A stretch of DNA of 64,000 bases from contig CM028328.1 of assembly GCA_016647705.1 (NCBI GenBank), positions 6,101,311-6,165,310 on the forward strand, read 5' to 3'. The position numbers and the translations under genes were made by a program. The notes beneath the pieces are model-generated. The model saw only the letters and a list, made by a program, of their open reading frames with translations, ran no database searches and was not told the DNA's origin. This stretch comes from Eucommia ulmoides. Taxonomy: Eukaryota > Streptophyta > Magnoliopsida > Garryales > Eucommiaceae. Below, piece after piece: positions 13,227 through 24,517 of this stretch. How positions within the stretch are numbered: position 1 is the stretch's first letter; the number at the start of each line of letters is the position of its first letter.

Positions 13227-13740
13227 CCTGGAATGAGTCTGGGCCCGACTATGAGTAAAGACCGGGCTTCAGATGGGGAGAACTGGGACCAGTTTTTCTG
13301 TCTCGTCCTGTTCTTACAACAAACCCATTTATTAGTCCACATGGGTCTTAGGTAGCCTTAAAACCCATATGAGTTTGAAGTTTTCAATTCCGATAATGAC
13401 CGGTTAAAACAAATAATGATTTATGAAAATTCTTTCGTTACTTAATCGGTATTGGAAATTTTGAACCCGTTTGGTTTTTAAGACTTTTTAAGACATCATC
13501 AATCCATCAAATATAAAGCCCTCTTCCACGTCTTTGTATTCATAGAATCTTTTGTGGATAATATGGATACAAGACGACCGTACTTGTATCGGAGAGTTTG
13601 CAACAATATAAGAGTCCAAGGAAAAAAAACATCACAACTTATTTATAAAAATAGAAGTAAAAGATTACAAAATAAAATATAACATTCAGATATGGAATAG
13701 TTGGACTTATTTGGACATATTAGGCTCGACTCTTTAATTA

Positions 13741-13758
13741 TCCCTAGTGGAGTCGCCA
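13741..13758 (-). other. Primer-binding site of the nested element
   Basis: Minus strand TGGCGACTCCACTAGGGA, two bases inside the 5' LTR. It closely matches the TGGCGACTCC..TGGGGA site seen in many plant gypsy elements. Which tRNA it pairs with was not checked. Confidence 0.75.
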
Positions 13759-13760
13759 GC

Positions 13761-16495
13761 TGACGCGCCCCGATTTTCAGAAAGGAAAAAAAATACTAAA
13801 TAATTATAGCTTAAAAGTGAAGGGGTTTTTAAGCATCGATTTTCTCCAAAAAAATATTTAGGCTATTTTAAAAATTGAGGAGTCACCATCTAGTATTAGG
13901 TTTAAATGATGTGTTAGGTCACCGAATTTAGAAAATAAATTTAAAAGGCCTAAGTAAAAATTGACTCCAAAAAAACACGGTTAAACTAAAGATTTATTTA
14001 AAGATTCGGGGGTTGGTTATGCTCGAGGAAGGTGTTCGGCACCTCAAGACGCCCGTCTGAAAATGGAACCTTATATCCAATTAGATCCAATTAATTTAAG
14101 TCCGAATGTTTTATTTTATTTTAAAATATTTTCCTTCCTATAAAATATTTTTGATATTTTTTAACAATAAGGTGGGACAAATTTTTGTATTTTTTTGGGA
14201 CTGTTCCCTCGGTATAACCTCTTATCGAATATTAAAAATTTGACAAGGATGGTCTCCAAGGGGTTTTATGTATGTTTTCGAGAGATTTTTTTTTTTTTTT
14301 TTTAATTTAAATAGGTAAACTAAAATAAGTAAATAAAAATGAAAATATGAATACAAAAACTAACATCTATATAAATTCTATTTTTATGCAAAAGTGACCT
14401 AAAAACTAAAAGGTTTAATTTAAATATGTTAATGCAAAACGATACGAGTACGGGAATTGAATAGAGAACACTACATGAATTAACATGAGTATGTGTGACA
14501 ATGATTTAATTATTTAATATAAAAATGTAAGTAGTGCACGTGTCGTGACTAGACGTGAAAAAATAGCATGGATTCATGAAATAAATAAAGACAAAAAAAT
14601 CTATATGTATAAAAAGGTGTAAGTGATGAAAGTGTCCTAAACATGCTGTCTAAATGATATAAGAAATATATATACTAGATGGATGCAAAAATTTCTATAT
14701 TAAGTTTGCTTGATTAATTTAAAAAAATCCCAATTTAAAATTTCCTCGAATTCTATGGATATGAGAATCGAGAGAGTATTACGAAAACGAGTTTTGTCAA
14801 AATTAATTCCACCAAAACTTAAGTAAAATCTAACGAAATGTCTTACCGAAGGAAACGATTTACTAAATCGATTGTTTCTAATTTTTATTTTGTTTGTTGG
14901 TAGAGAAATATTTCCTTCGATATATTGAATTGTTGCATTCACCCTAAGATTTATGGGAGTTAATTTTTACAAAATAATTTATTATTATATTTTTTAATAT
15001 TTTTATTATTTAAAAAAAATCCAAAAAAGTGAACACAAAAATAATGACCGCCTACTTGAGTTACTGTTTCTTTACTTTAAATATTACTTTTATAAAAAAA
15101 TTAGAAAAAATACTTGCTGTATCAATTTTTTCAAATCAAGAATAAATAAAGATTTCCCTTTAGGCAAAATTAGAAGGAATGAAATAGTACTAAGAAAAAA
15201 CTGAATCTTATATTCTGATCACAATGTATATGATTTATTATTATTATTATTTTTTTGTGCTTTTTGGTTTTCTTATATATATATTTTTTTTGTCTTTCAA
15301 GGCCTTTTTTTTTTTTTTTTTTTTTAAAAAAAAATAAAAAAATAAAAAAATAATAAAAACATCATTCACCTAACGCTTGGGGGTTAAGTTTAAACACGAA
15401 AAACTCATCCCGGCGTTTTCATTGGATTATCGGATAACCTATTTTTTTATTTTATTTTTATGAATCTAAAAAAAAAAAAAAATTGCAAAAATATATAAAT
15501 AAAAAAAAAAGAAAAAAAAAAGAATGTAAGATACGTCATCGTCTAAACTTTAAACGTTTAAATTAAAAATTGGAAAACATCATCCTGATGTTTTCATTGA
15601 GTCATCGGACAATTAAAAGAAATAAAAATCTTATAGTAATTTAAACTATGGAAATATTTAAATAAACTGAAAAATAAAAGAAAAATATACATGTTTTAGG
15701 CCAAGAAATTCGATCCTCGACTTTTTTCACTCTCGCACATGGCTTCCTGAAAAGGCTATCGATGAGAATCACTCTCTAATGATTTTTTTTCTTAATTTCT
15801 CAATAAATAAAGTGGGAAGAGGAGGACCCTATTTATAGGAAAGGATGGGGCATGAAAAACACGAGAAAACCCTAAAAAATTAGGTCTGGCCGTCAAAGCC
15901 TGGTCTAAATTGGACAGTGAAAGGGCAAATTCGTGAAAATAGGAAGAAATAAAGGTTTTGGACACAGGGCGCGTGAGAAATACGCGTCTTTCACCGCTTC
16001 TACTGTTCGCGCCCTTTCTCTCTCTCACGTGCGCACACACACGACATTAAGGGGGATATACTGGTTCTCTCTCTCTCACACACACATAACTAGAATAGGG
16101 GGCCCCACTGATTTTTGGTACACACATACACATTGCTCACACACACATATGACAATTGCATGAACAAAGGTGGTCCCACCCTCTTTGATCTCCCTCTCTC
16201 TCTCTCTTTCTCACTCTCTCGGCACACACATATACATGGACATAAAAGAAGAGGGGTCCCACACTCACAAGATTCTCTCTTTCTATTCTATTATCTCTCA
16301 TTTTTCTTATTTTCCTTTGTTCCCTTTCTCTTTTTTTTTCTTTCAATTTCAACCATTTTTCTTTATTTTTGATTTTTCTCGGTTATTTTTCTTTATTTTT
16401 TTTATATATTTTTTGAAATAAAATAAAATAAACACAAAGTTATCTATAAAATAAAATATAAAATTTTGCAGGACGGTCAAAATGTCATGTCTACA
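13761..16495 (-). repeat. 5' LTR of the nested element
   Basis: 2735 bp partner of 5980-8702, with the same TGAC...TACA ends. It carries the same CA/CT microsatellite block at 16030-16230. Its minus-strand 3' end abuts the primer-binding site at 13741-13758. Confidence 0.9.
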
Positions 16496-16500
16496 CTAAG

Positions 16501-17079
16501 GATGATGCCCTCCAGCGCCTAGAGAGTGAGAAAGGGCAAGTTTTAGCTAAGCTAAACAAGGAGAAGCTTGCGATTGTTGGGCTAGAGATGAGGTCTTCCA
16601 ACCAAGCAAAGATAGTGGAGAAGCTAACGGCAAAGACGACGGAGAGGACAAAGGAGAACGAAGAAAAGATCATTAAGCTCTCGGATCATTTTGATTACTT
16701 GAAAGAGAGTATCCAATTGGTTTGCTATCGTCATTGCCAAGGCGTGGTGATGAGGGAACACCCAGAGATTGATTTCTTTTTTCTAGATAGGGAGCTGGAG
16801 GATGAAGAAAAGATAGAAGGTATTGTTGTTGAAGGTAAGGTACCTCTTGCTGAATTGGCAAACCTTCTTCCAGAGATCCTCACATTTGAGGCTGAGGTGC
16901 CTTCAGCTAGCTTAGACCCAAGCTCTTCTGGCCAGCTCATCTCCAGTCCAACTCTTCTTCAAATATTGCAGTCCTCAACTCAGCTAACGAATGATGATCA
17001 AGTCCAAGCTTTGCCTAGTAATATTGTCTCTGCTCTTACTGAGCTTCATATTACTGGCCAACCAGACATCGCAGACTAG
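16501..17079 (+). pseudogene. Antisense ORF of the outer element, C-terminal part after the nested insertion
   Basis: Directly after the nested element and its target copy ctaag (16496-16500), an open + frame continues DDALQRLESEKGQVLAKLNK, stays coiled-coil-like (Lys/Glu-rich) and ends QPDIAD with TAG at 17077-17079. It continues the coiled coil left at 5979. A long open frame remains here, with an acidic region (RELEDEEKIEGIVVEG) and a Ser/Thr-rich tail. The 163-aa frame from 16588 begins at an internal Met and is not the true start. Confidence 0.6.
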
Positions 17080-17312
17080 AGTTTAATGCCCTGATTTGAC
17101 GACTATCTTTTCAATTTTTAATGTCTGTAGTTTTTGGTAATGATGATACTTTTGTAATTATGACATGTTTAAACAGTAGCCGCCCCCATTACTATTGGAA
17201 ATACGCTTTGATAATTATTGTATGTCTTTTGTTAGTCCACATCACTTATTTGTCATAAATGCACATTTTCGACGATTCGTTTTTACCTTTTTTTATTATT
17301 TTTTTCTTCATC

Positions 17313-17336
17313 GGTTTGGCTATTTAAAGCCAAACC
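17313..17336. promoter_or_regulatory. Palindrome with TATTTAAA core upstream of antisense ORF
   Basis: GGTTTGGCT and AGCCAAACC form a perfect 9-bp inverted repeat around ATTTAA. The centre resembles a TATA box (TATTTAAA) about 100 bases before the ATG at 17440. Function is inferred. Confidence 0.35.
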
Positions 17337-17439
17337 ATGCATTGAGATTTCACATACTCCCAAACCTTTTTTCTTCTTTATTTGAAATTTCACAGAGCCT
17401 TTTATTTCTCTTTTACTCTCCCATCAATTTCTCCCCATA

Positions 17440-17694
17440 GTGATGTTGACGTCCTCCCATTTCTCCTCCTTTGAAGCCATACAAAATGAAAGGCAACAAG
17501 AGATTGAGTTGGGTCAGAACTTTTGTGCCCTAATGACAATGGTGAAGACCCTTTCCAAAGAGTATCCGCATCTCAGAGCCATTGAGGATGTGTGCGCCAT
17601 CTTCTATGCCATGGAGGCCACTCACTTTTGCGTCGTCTCCTATCTCCAAGAACTTAGGGATCATCTGAAGAGGGCAGACAAGAGAGATTCATGA
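17440..17694 (+). CDS. Antisense ORF of the outer element, second (84 aa, unknown)
   Basis: Reads MLTSSHFSSFEAIQNERQQE, and later LRAIEDVCAIFYAMEATHFC, ending TAA-free until TGA at 17692-17694. It runs opposite to gag-pol. Downstream, up to ~17900, another frame continues with Glu/Lys-rich coiled-coil-like sequence (KKKKKIQELVRAINRYERAR), so the original ORF was probably longer and is now broken. I do not recognise a domain. A TATA-like palindrome lies at 17313-17336, about 100 bases upstream, followed by a pyrimidine-rich leader. Confidence 0.4.
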   Translation: MMLTSSHFSSFEAIQNERQQEIELGQNFCALMTMVKTLSKEYPHLRAIEDVCAIFYAMEATHFCVVSYLQELRDHLKRADKRDS

Positions 17695-18419
17695 GGTGTC
17701 AGGTCATGTGCATCTCTATAAGGAGTGTGCCGACCTGATGAATGAGAGACGAGATAAGCTTTGAGAGAAAAATGAGAAGAAGAAGAAAAAGATTCAAGAG
17801 TTGGTCCGTGCGATCAACCGGTACGAAAGAGCACGACTTCTACCATTCCAACTCAGATTCTGAGGAGCCACGTCCCTTCCCTTCTCCTGGGTCGGATTGA
17901 TGCCACCCAAATCAGCCCTGGTTAAAATGAAGAAATTTTTAAACTTCTGTTTTTTTTTTTTTCATAAATAGTTTTTTGTTCTTTTTATTTATTTATTTTG
18001 TAATGATATACCCCCTTATTTTTTTTTATTAATACAAAAAATAAAATAAAATAGGTTATGATATTTGTTTCCATCTATTGTTGTTGTGTATGTTCGTTTG
18101 TTCTTCTTTTACTTGCCCTCTTTCATAACTTGGTAGTGTACAAAGCTAGTTATGAGCCAACAAAGGCTTTTGGCTAGAGTAAACAGATGTTTGCATGTGA
18201 ACGTTATTTACAGTAAGCTAAACCAGTAACTCTTTCTTCATTTCCTTACCGATGATTTTATGTTGAAGTGTTTTTACTGATTAACTCAGTTTATAATGCA
18301 CCGTTTCACTGGTGCAAAGCTTTTGTTGATGCAATTGTTCAACTTATTAGGTATTTTACACCGAGTAATTATTACCCAATTTATTGTGTTGAGTTGGTTG
18401 CGATTTTCACACTTAGTTT

Positions 18420-19010
18420 TGTCTACTAAATGTTTGTGGTGAGATGATTTGTTTGGCTCACTCTTCATTTTAGTTTTAATACAAAATATGTTGTAGATGA
18501 GCTGTGTTCAACTCACTTATCAATTCTACACTTAGTTTTGCATCTTAAATGTTTCACCGATGAGCTAATCTTCTTTAGCTCACCTTTTAATTTTACACTT
18601 AGTTTTAAACAATAAATGTTTTAACAGTGAGCTGATCTATTCAGCTTACCTTTCAATTTTACACATAATTTTAAACACTTTTAAATACTAAATATTTCAA
18701 CGGTGAGCTGATCTATTCAGCTCACCTTTCAATTTTACCCTTAGTTTTAAATACTAATGTTTTAACGGTGAGTTGATCTGTTTAGCTCACTTGCCAATTT
18801 ACATTCAGTACTAAATGTTTCGTGGGTAAGCTGACCTGCTCAGCTCACTTTCGTTTTTACACTTAGTTTTTAGCACTAAATGTTTCGTGGGTGAGCTAAT
18901 CTATTCAGCTCACTTTTCAATTCTACACTTAGTTTTAAATACTAAATATTTCAATGGTGAGCTGATCTGTTCAACTCACCTTTCAATTTTACACTTGGGA
19001 ATTATACAAA
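18420..19010. repeat. Tandem array, ~62-75 bp units, in the 3' region of the outer element
   Basis: About nine imperfect units each contain TAAATGTTT..GGTGAGCTGA, TCT.TTCAGCTCAC and CAATTTTACACTTAGTTTT. The core GAGCTGATCTATTCAGCTC is nearly self-complementary, so each unit could form a small hairpin. It lies downstream of integrase in the element's direction. Tandem repeats in this hypervariable part of Tat-type elements are known. Confidence 0.85.
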
Positions 19011-19313
19011 GTGTTTGTGTAACGAATTGGTTTCTAGACAACTGCTTTAACCAAAGCTTGACCAAATAAGTGTTTGCAATACTTCTACTATCTTTTTGAA
19101 ATGAAAACTTTATTTATTTACTTTATTCAATGAATGTCTCACAAAGAGCGAATAAAGGAAAATTTTCAAAGTTCAACAAAAACATGAAGTTTAAAAGGAC
19201 AAAACACCTCAAATGAAATACTTTCATAAGTATGAGATGTTCCACGGTCTTGAGAGTGCCACGCTATCCAAATCTTCTAGCTAGTAGGTCCCTGCCCTAT
19301 TTACTTTGGTTAC

Positions 19314-20612
19314 TCAGTAGGGTCCTTCCCAATTGGGGGCTAATTTTCCCAAACGTGCCTCTAGGTGATGCGGCATTACTCCTCTAAGTACCAGCTCCCC
19401 TATTAAGAAGTGCTTTGGACGTACTGCATGATTGAACATTTTTTTCACTCTTGATTTATAAGCCGCCATTCTTATTGCGGCCTTATCACGTTTCTCCTCC
19501 AGTTGGTCCAACTCTTGTCGTATGGCTTCTTTATTTTCAACAAGGTTAACTGTGCTATCTCGTCTTGACGGCAACCTAATCTCTACTAGAACTACAGTTT
19601 CAGTTCCATAAGTCATAGATTATGGTATTTCTTTTGTGGCGGTTCTTGGTGTCGTTAGGTAAGACCACAAGATTCTTGACAGTTCTTCCACCCACTTACC
19701 TTTAGCATAATGTCGTTTCTTGAATGCCTCCATGATGGAACAATTTGTTACCCCAGCCTGTCCATTAGCTTGTGGATATGATGGGTTTGACGTCCGATGC
19801 TGAATCTTCAGTTCTTCGTACATCTACGCAATCTTATCACCAGTGAATGGAGTATCATTGTCTGATATCAGTATCGCTGGAATGCCGAAACGACAGACCA
19901 CGTTTTCCTAGAGGAAGTTTTTTACTTTGTTTTCTCCTACCGTCATGAAACCTTTAGCTTCAACTCACTTGGTGAAGTAATCCATTACCACCAGCAAGTA
20001 TTTTTTGTTCCTCAGTGCTAGGGTGAATGGCCCTAGGACATCCATCCCCTATTGACCAAAAAAACATGGATTGATGATCGGTGTCTGCTTTTGAGCTGAA
20101 ACTTTGATGTCATTTGAGAACTGTTGGCACTTGTCACATTTTTTGACGTATTCTGGCACAACACTATACATTGTTGGCCAATAATAACCAATTGTGAGTG
20201 CTTTGTGTGCCAAGATTCTTCCTCCTTGATGATTCCCACAAACTCCATCATGGATCTCTTGTAGGATGTAGGTGGCTTCTTTCAGTCCTAAATAGAGCAG
20301 TAGAGCTTGAGTAAAAGACCTCCTATATAGTTTGTTGTCGGTCATAACGTACCTCGACACGCTGTATATAATCTTTCTGATTGATTCCTTGTCGTCTGGT
20401 AGAGTTTCTTCCTTTAGATCCTGAACTAAAGAGGTTTTCCAGTCTTCTTCCTGATCCAGTTCACCTATGCATACACAAAGGTTGGCTGATGTTGCTATCG
20501 ATGGTTGCTCAAGGAACTCCACCATTTCGGACCGCTGGTCCAGTCCGAAGGAAGATGTCAATACGAATAGTGCATCAACTAACTCATTTTCATCTCTTGG
20601 AATAATTTGCAA
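19314..20612 (-). pseudogene. Integrase of the outer gypsy element, frame-broken
   Basis: Frames 20612-20049, 19823-19620 and 19616-19314 (minus) form an integrase. The first has the zinc-binding part (IHDGVCGNHQGGRILAHK ... CDKCQQF). The second has the end of the catalytic core, YPQANGQAGVTN, where the catalytic Glu is Gly (codon at 19752-19754). The third is the C-terminal part (YGTETVVLVEI ... LAPNWEGPY). Integrase inserts element cDNA into chromosomes. The missing Glu and stops in the core make it inactive. It ends the pol region. Confidence 0.85.
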
Positions 20613-20686
20613 TTTTGAAGTGGCGTGGTTAGTTCTTTTACTTTTTCTACGTAAAGCCGTAACCTTTTTTCATTCACCGAGTATAC

Positions 20687-20920
20687 TCAATTTATCTGGT
20701 TGACTACCAGTTGTGAGTCTGATCTTAATTCCAGATTCTGAGCTTCTAACCCATTGGCAAGAGTCAGCCCAATAATTATTGTTTCGTTGTTGGTGGTTCG
20801 AAACCCAAACTGCACAACTTTTTCGAATTGATCTCCTTCGAGTGTTTCTAGGACTATGCCTATACCACACCCCTTCATCTTCGAGGCTCCATCGACCCAC
20901 AACTTCCATGGTACAGCCAT
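20687..20920 (-). pseudogene. Second (archaeal-type) RNase H region of the outer gypsy pol
   Basis: The minus frame reads LWVDGASKMKGCGIGIVL, then NNETIIIGLTLANGLEA and LRSDSQLVVNQIN. This is the added RNase H (aRNH) carried by Tat-lineage gypsy elements, with the catalytic Asp of WVDGA and the DSQLVV block present. The Glu usually found after the NN motif (aEYEA) is replaced by ETIII. A second RNase H after the first, before integrase, is a strong lineage marker. Confidence 0.8.
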
Positions 20921-20955
20921 CTGATTAAGGCATTCTCCATCTTCTATTATTGTTT

Positions 20956-21186
20956 CTATCCTAGAAGAATCAACTTATCAATGAAATCTACCAAAGCTTG
21001 CCCTTTAATTGCAGTTCCGAGCCTGTACTTAATGAAGAACTCACTAGCTTCTACTGCCCATTTCCTGAGACGTCCTGAGGCCTTTGGTCTATGCATTATC
21101 GCTCTAAGGGGGTAAGAGGTTAGTATGTTGATTACGTGTGCTTGAAAGTATGGCCTCAGCTTACAAGCCGAAGTTACCAAAACCAA
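20956..21186 (-). pseudogene. First RNase H region of the outer gypsy pol
   Basis: The minus frame has the RT/RNase H segment LTSYPLRAIMHRPKASGRLR, then WAVEASEFFIKY and KGQALVDFI. These match the end of the RT-linked RNase H domain in Tat-type pol (L.sYPLR.il..P..sGRl.kW..el.ef.i.Y). It lies between RT and the second RNase H. Upstream, 21.2-21.66 kb carries the start of this domain in broken frames. Confidence 0.75.
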
Positions 21187-21665
21187 GACGAGCTTTTCCA
21201 GTTCAGTATAGCGAGTCTCAGCTGGGACTAGTGACTTGCTTATGTAAAAAAACTAGTCTTTACCATCCTGGGTAATCTTTTACTAGTGTTGCACTTACTG
21301 TGACTGTGGTTACCGCCAAGTACAAGTAGAGCTCATCTCTTGGGTTTACCTTGACTAGTGTTTCGACTGAACCCAAGTAGTCTTTAATGGACTGCAAAGC
21401 CTGTTTGCTATCCTCATCCTACTGAAAGTTCTTGCTCCTTCTCAAAATCTTGAAGAAATGAGCACATCTATTAGTAAATTTGGAGATGAATCTGTTTAGG
21501 GCCGCCAACCTTCCTATCAGCACTTGGACTTCTCTTATAGTTTCAGACGACTTCTATCTATCCTGAATCCACCATGATTCCTGATTAGTTTGCTATGAAG
21601 CCCAAAAATTTGCCTGATGTTACATCGAAGGCTTATTTTTCTAGGTTCAACTTCATATTAAACTT

Positions 21666-22110
21666 TTAAAGTATCGCAAAAACTTCCTCTAGATGCCCTA
21701 TGTGATTTTTATTTTTGGAACTTTTAACCAGCATATCATTTATATAGACTTCCATAGTCGTTCCAATCTTCTCTTGGAACATGCAGTTTACCAATCGTTT
21801 ATAGGTTGCTCCTGTATTTCTCAAACCAAAAGGTATTACTTTGTAGCAGTATGTACCTCTTGGAGTAATGAACGTCGTTTCTTCTTTGTCTTGCTTGTCC
21901 ATCTGAATCTGATTATAGCCTAAATAAGCATCTATCATGGTTAGTCGTTTGTGCCCTGCTGCTACATCTACCTTTTGATTTATCCTTGACATCAGGTAGC
22001 AGTCTTTTGGGCAAGTTTGGTTGAGGTCAGTGAAGTCTACACATATTCGCCACTTTCCATTCTTCTTTTTAACAAGAACGGGGTTGGTTAACCATTTTGG
22101 GTATATTACT
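21666..22110 (-). pseudogene. Reverse transcriptase region of the outer gypsy element
   Basis: Reading down the minus strand, WLTNPVLVKKKNGKWRICVD, FTDLN, MIDAYLGYNQI and IPFGLRNTGATY appear in order; these are RT blocks of plant gypsy elements. The active-site block reads YINDMLVKS near 21733-21750 where the family has Y-V-D-D, so one catalytic aspartate is Asn. The first catalytic Asp (MIDAY) is present. The enzyme would copy element RNA into DNA. Loss of the YxDD aspartate and stops elsewhere indicate it is dead. Confidence 0.85.
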
Positions 22111-22605
22111 TATCTTATGTGGCCTATCTCGAGCAATATCTATACCTCATATTCAACCACTTCTTTCTTCTTCGGGCTTAATGTCTTTCTCTTTTGCCTG
22201 ACTGGTGGGTAAGACCTGAAGATATCGAGTCGGTGGACTGCCACATCAAAATTGATCTCTTTCATATTTTCTGGAGCCTAGGAGAACACGTCTAGGTTTT
22301 CTTCTAGTAACCTTTTGATTTCCTATGCGTTGGACTGGCTTAGGGATTCCCCTATCATTAGTTTATTTTCTCTTTCCTCAAAAGTAGTCCCCTGTACTTG
22401 CTCAGCAGGTTGGAGAACACTGGGGGTGCTTTATGAAGTCATCTATCTTTTGAGCTGAGTTATTCGGTGGAGCTTCTTCCTGCTCTAACTTTAATTGCTA
22501 TTAGGTTTTCTTCCTCTCTTTCATAGCTATTGCGAAGCATTGTCTGGATGTTGCCTGGTCTCTACATATTACCGCCACTACGCCATCTTTCGTATACTTG
22601 ATGCA

Positions 22606-22797
22606 TTAGTGAAACGATGATGCTACAGATTTTATTGCATGCAACCATGGTTGTCTCAATATCGCATTATACAAAGATATGGAGTCTATTACCATGAATT
22701 CTGTGGCCTTGGTGTACCAATTTTCTTCCTTATTTGTTGTGACTAACAAGGTGATCTTCCCTTTGGGGGGGTTAAGGTTTTCGTTGAATCCTACCAT
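22606..22797 (-). pseudogene. Aspartic-protease region of the outer gypsy element
   Basis: The minus frame contains FMVIDSISLYNAILRQPWLH, the segment typical of the C-terminal half of gypsy protease (usual form YNAILGRPWL). The catalytic DTG region should lie upstream near 22.8-23.0 kb but is not readable as one frame. The stretch sits between gag and RT, as expected. Confidence 0.65.
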
Positions 22798-23039
22798 AAC
22801 CGTTCTGAGATGGGCACCCCCATTTGCTTTAGTGTGTTCACAAAGATGAAGTCGGTAGAGTTACCCGTATCAATAAGGATTTTTCTTACTTCGAAACTGG
22901 AGATCCAAAGGGTTATAACTAGGGCATCTTTGTGTGGATGTACTATTCCCTTGCAATTTTTATCAGTGAAGGTGATGATCGGTCATGGATTTATAGTTAC
23001 TAACATTACTTCTCCATAACTGCGTTCCCACACTGCTTC

Positions 23040-24211
23040 TCAGATTTTTCTTTTCCGTTCGCGGTTGGTTTCTCCAATGGCAGGTCCAACAATGTTTATC
23101 ATATAGATGACTTCACGATTGCTATTAGGACCGTCACCTTTTCGCCCCTTATCACGATTTTCATGATGGCTTTCGCTCTTGGACCTTTTCCTATCCCTTG
23201 ATCGCTCCTGCAGATAGCCACGAAACTGACCCATGTCAATTAGCTGCTTAATCTCCTTTTTGAGATCCCAATAGTCATTTGTGTCATGGCCATGATCCTT
23301 ATGGAATTCACAATACTTCACCTTGTTCTTTTTGTTGGACTTTGCGTGGATCTTAGGTGGCCACTGAATTACCTCGGACAAGCGGATTTCATGCAAAATC
23401 CTGGAGATTGACATCCGTAGTCCTAGGAAGTTTGGTTCCTAACGTGCATCCGGTCTCAATCCTGAGCTTCTTGGATGATCTTTTTACCTGTCTGAGCTGC
23501 TACCTTTCATTCTGCTGTTGTCTTTCTCACTTTGTTTGGGGTTATCTTTGGATGATACTCTTCTTTCTCTCGCAAATCTGACATCCTCCAGCTTCATGTA
23601 GGATTTAACTTTCTCCATCAGCTTAATCATGCTCTTTGGATTGTGCTTGGTGAAGGAGTTTTGGAATCGGCCATGGCGCAACCCCGAAGTAAATGCGTTT
23701 ATAATAAGGTTAGTGTCGTAACCCTTAATACATGTTAACTCTTTGTTGAAGTGGTCATATGCTGGTGCAAGGACTCCTCATTTTCTTATCGTAGAGCTAG
23801 CAGATAATCGGGCTTCTTCATTAACCTTTGGCAAGTTATGAAGCGACTAATGAATTGTTTTCCAAAGTATGTGAACGATGAGATGAAATTAGGCGGCAGC
23901 TTGTGCAACCGTTCCAAAGTAGACCTCTTCAAGGTAGTGGCGAAAGCTCTGTACATCGCAAAGTTGCCTGCTTCATACAGTGCCATAACATGTCTGAACT
24001 GACGAATATGGTCAACCGGGTCTGTCTTTCCATCATATTTTTCAAATATTCTTGGGTAGAACTTATCCGAGAGTGGCACCTCTAATATGTCAAAGGTGAA
24101 TGGAATCTCGGTTCCTTTCAGCAGCGTTTCTAGCTCATCCAAGCGTAGATATCTCTTCTCCTTATTTTTGGGCTGCTGATGTGAATTGGTGGTCTCGGTC
24201 CGACTAAGCAC
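23040..24211 (-). pseudogene. Gag of the outer gypsy element, frame-broken
   Basis: Three minus-strand frames together give a gag protein: 24211-23786, 23681-23484 and 23414-23040. The first has the capsid-like motif FEKYDGKTDPVDHIRQFRHV followed by an AFATTLK segment, as in plant gypsy gag. The last has a Cys/His motif, YCEFHKDHGHDTNDYW, followed by basic Arg/Lys-rich sequence, as in the nucleocapsid part; the final Cys of the motif is a Tyr. Gag would package the element RNA. The breaks between frames show it is no longer made as one protein. Confidence 0.8.
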
Positions 24212-24517
24212 CCTTATTTTCTACTGGCTGGTTACTAACATCTCCCTGAACAACCCTTTTTCCCTATGATGGTGGTTTTGGAGATTCTGGAGACTCCGTT
24301 TCTTCTCCCAAACCGCTATTAACGGGAGGGGGCTGCTATGTGTTATTGGCGATTTTTTGCGCCATCCACTTGATTATGTTCTTCATTTCTGATATCTTTC
24401 CTATTAGAGCATTGATCCATGCTGGCAGTAGAACGTTGTTGTTGCCTGTTTTGGCTCGGACCTGTTTCTTTTGCTCGTAACTGCCTTATCGTTATGACGA
24501 TAAGCTTTTTGTTCAGT

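Larger units (their letters stand above)
5980..16495 (-). mobile_element. Nested Ogre-like gypsy element with 2.7-kb LTRs, gag but no pol
   Basis: Long direct repeats 5980-8702 and 13761-16495 both run TGAC.CGCC...TGTCTACA. They are flanked by ccaag (5975-5979) and ctaag (16496-16500), a 5-bp target duplication with one C/T change. A perfect-looking primer site TGGCGACTCCACTAGGGA lies on the minus strand next to the right LTR, and a polypurine tract AAAGAGGGATAG next to the left one, so the element is minus-strand. The internal 5.06 kb holds gag (13.2-11.4 kb), a tandem array (9.0-9.6 kb) and no RT, RNase H or integrase that I can find. It is therefore a non-autonomous or deleted derivative. 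LTR length and ends fit Ogre/Tat elements. Confidence 0.85.
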
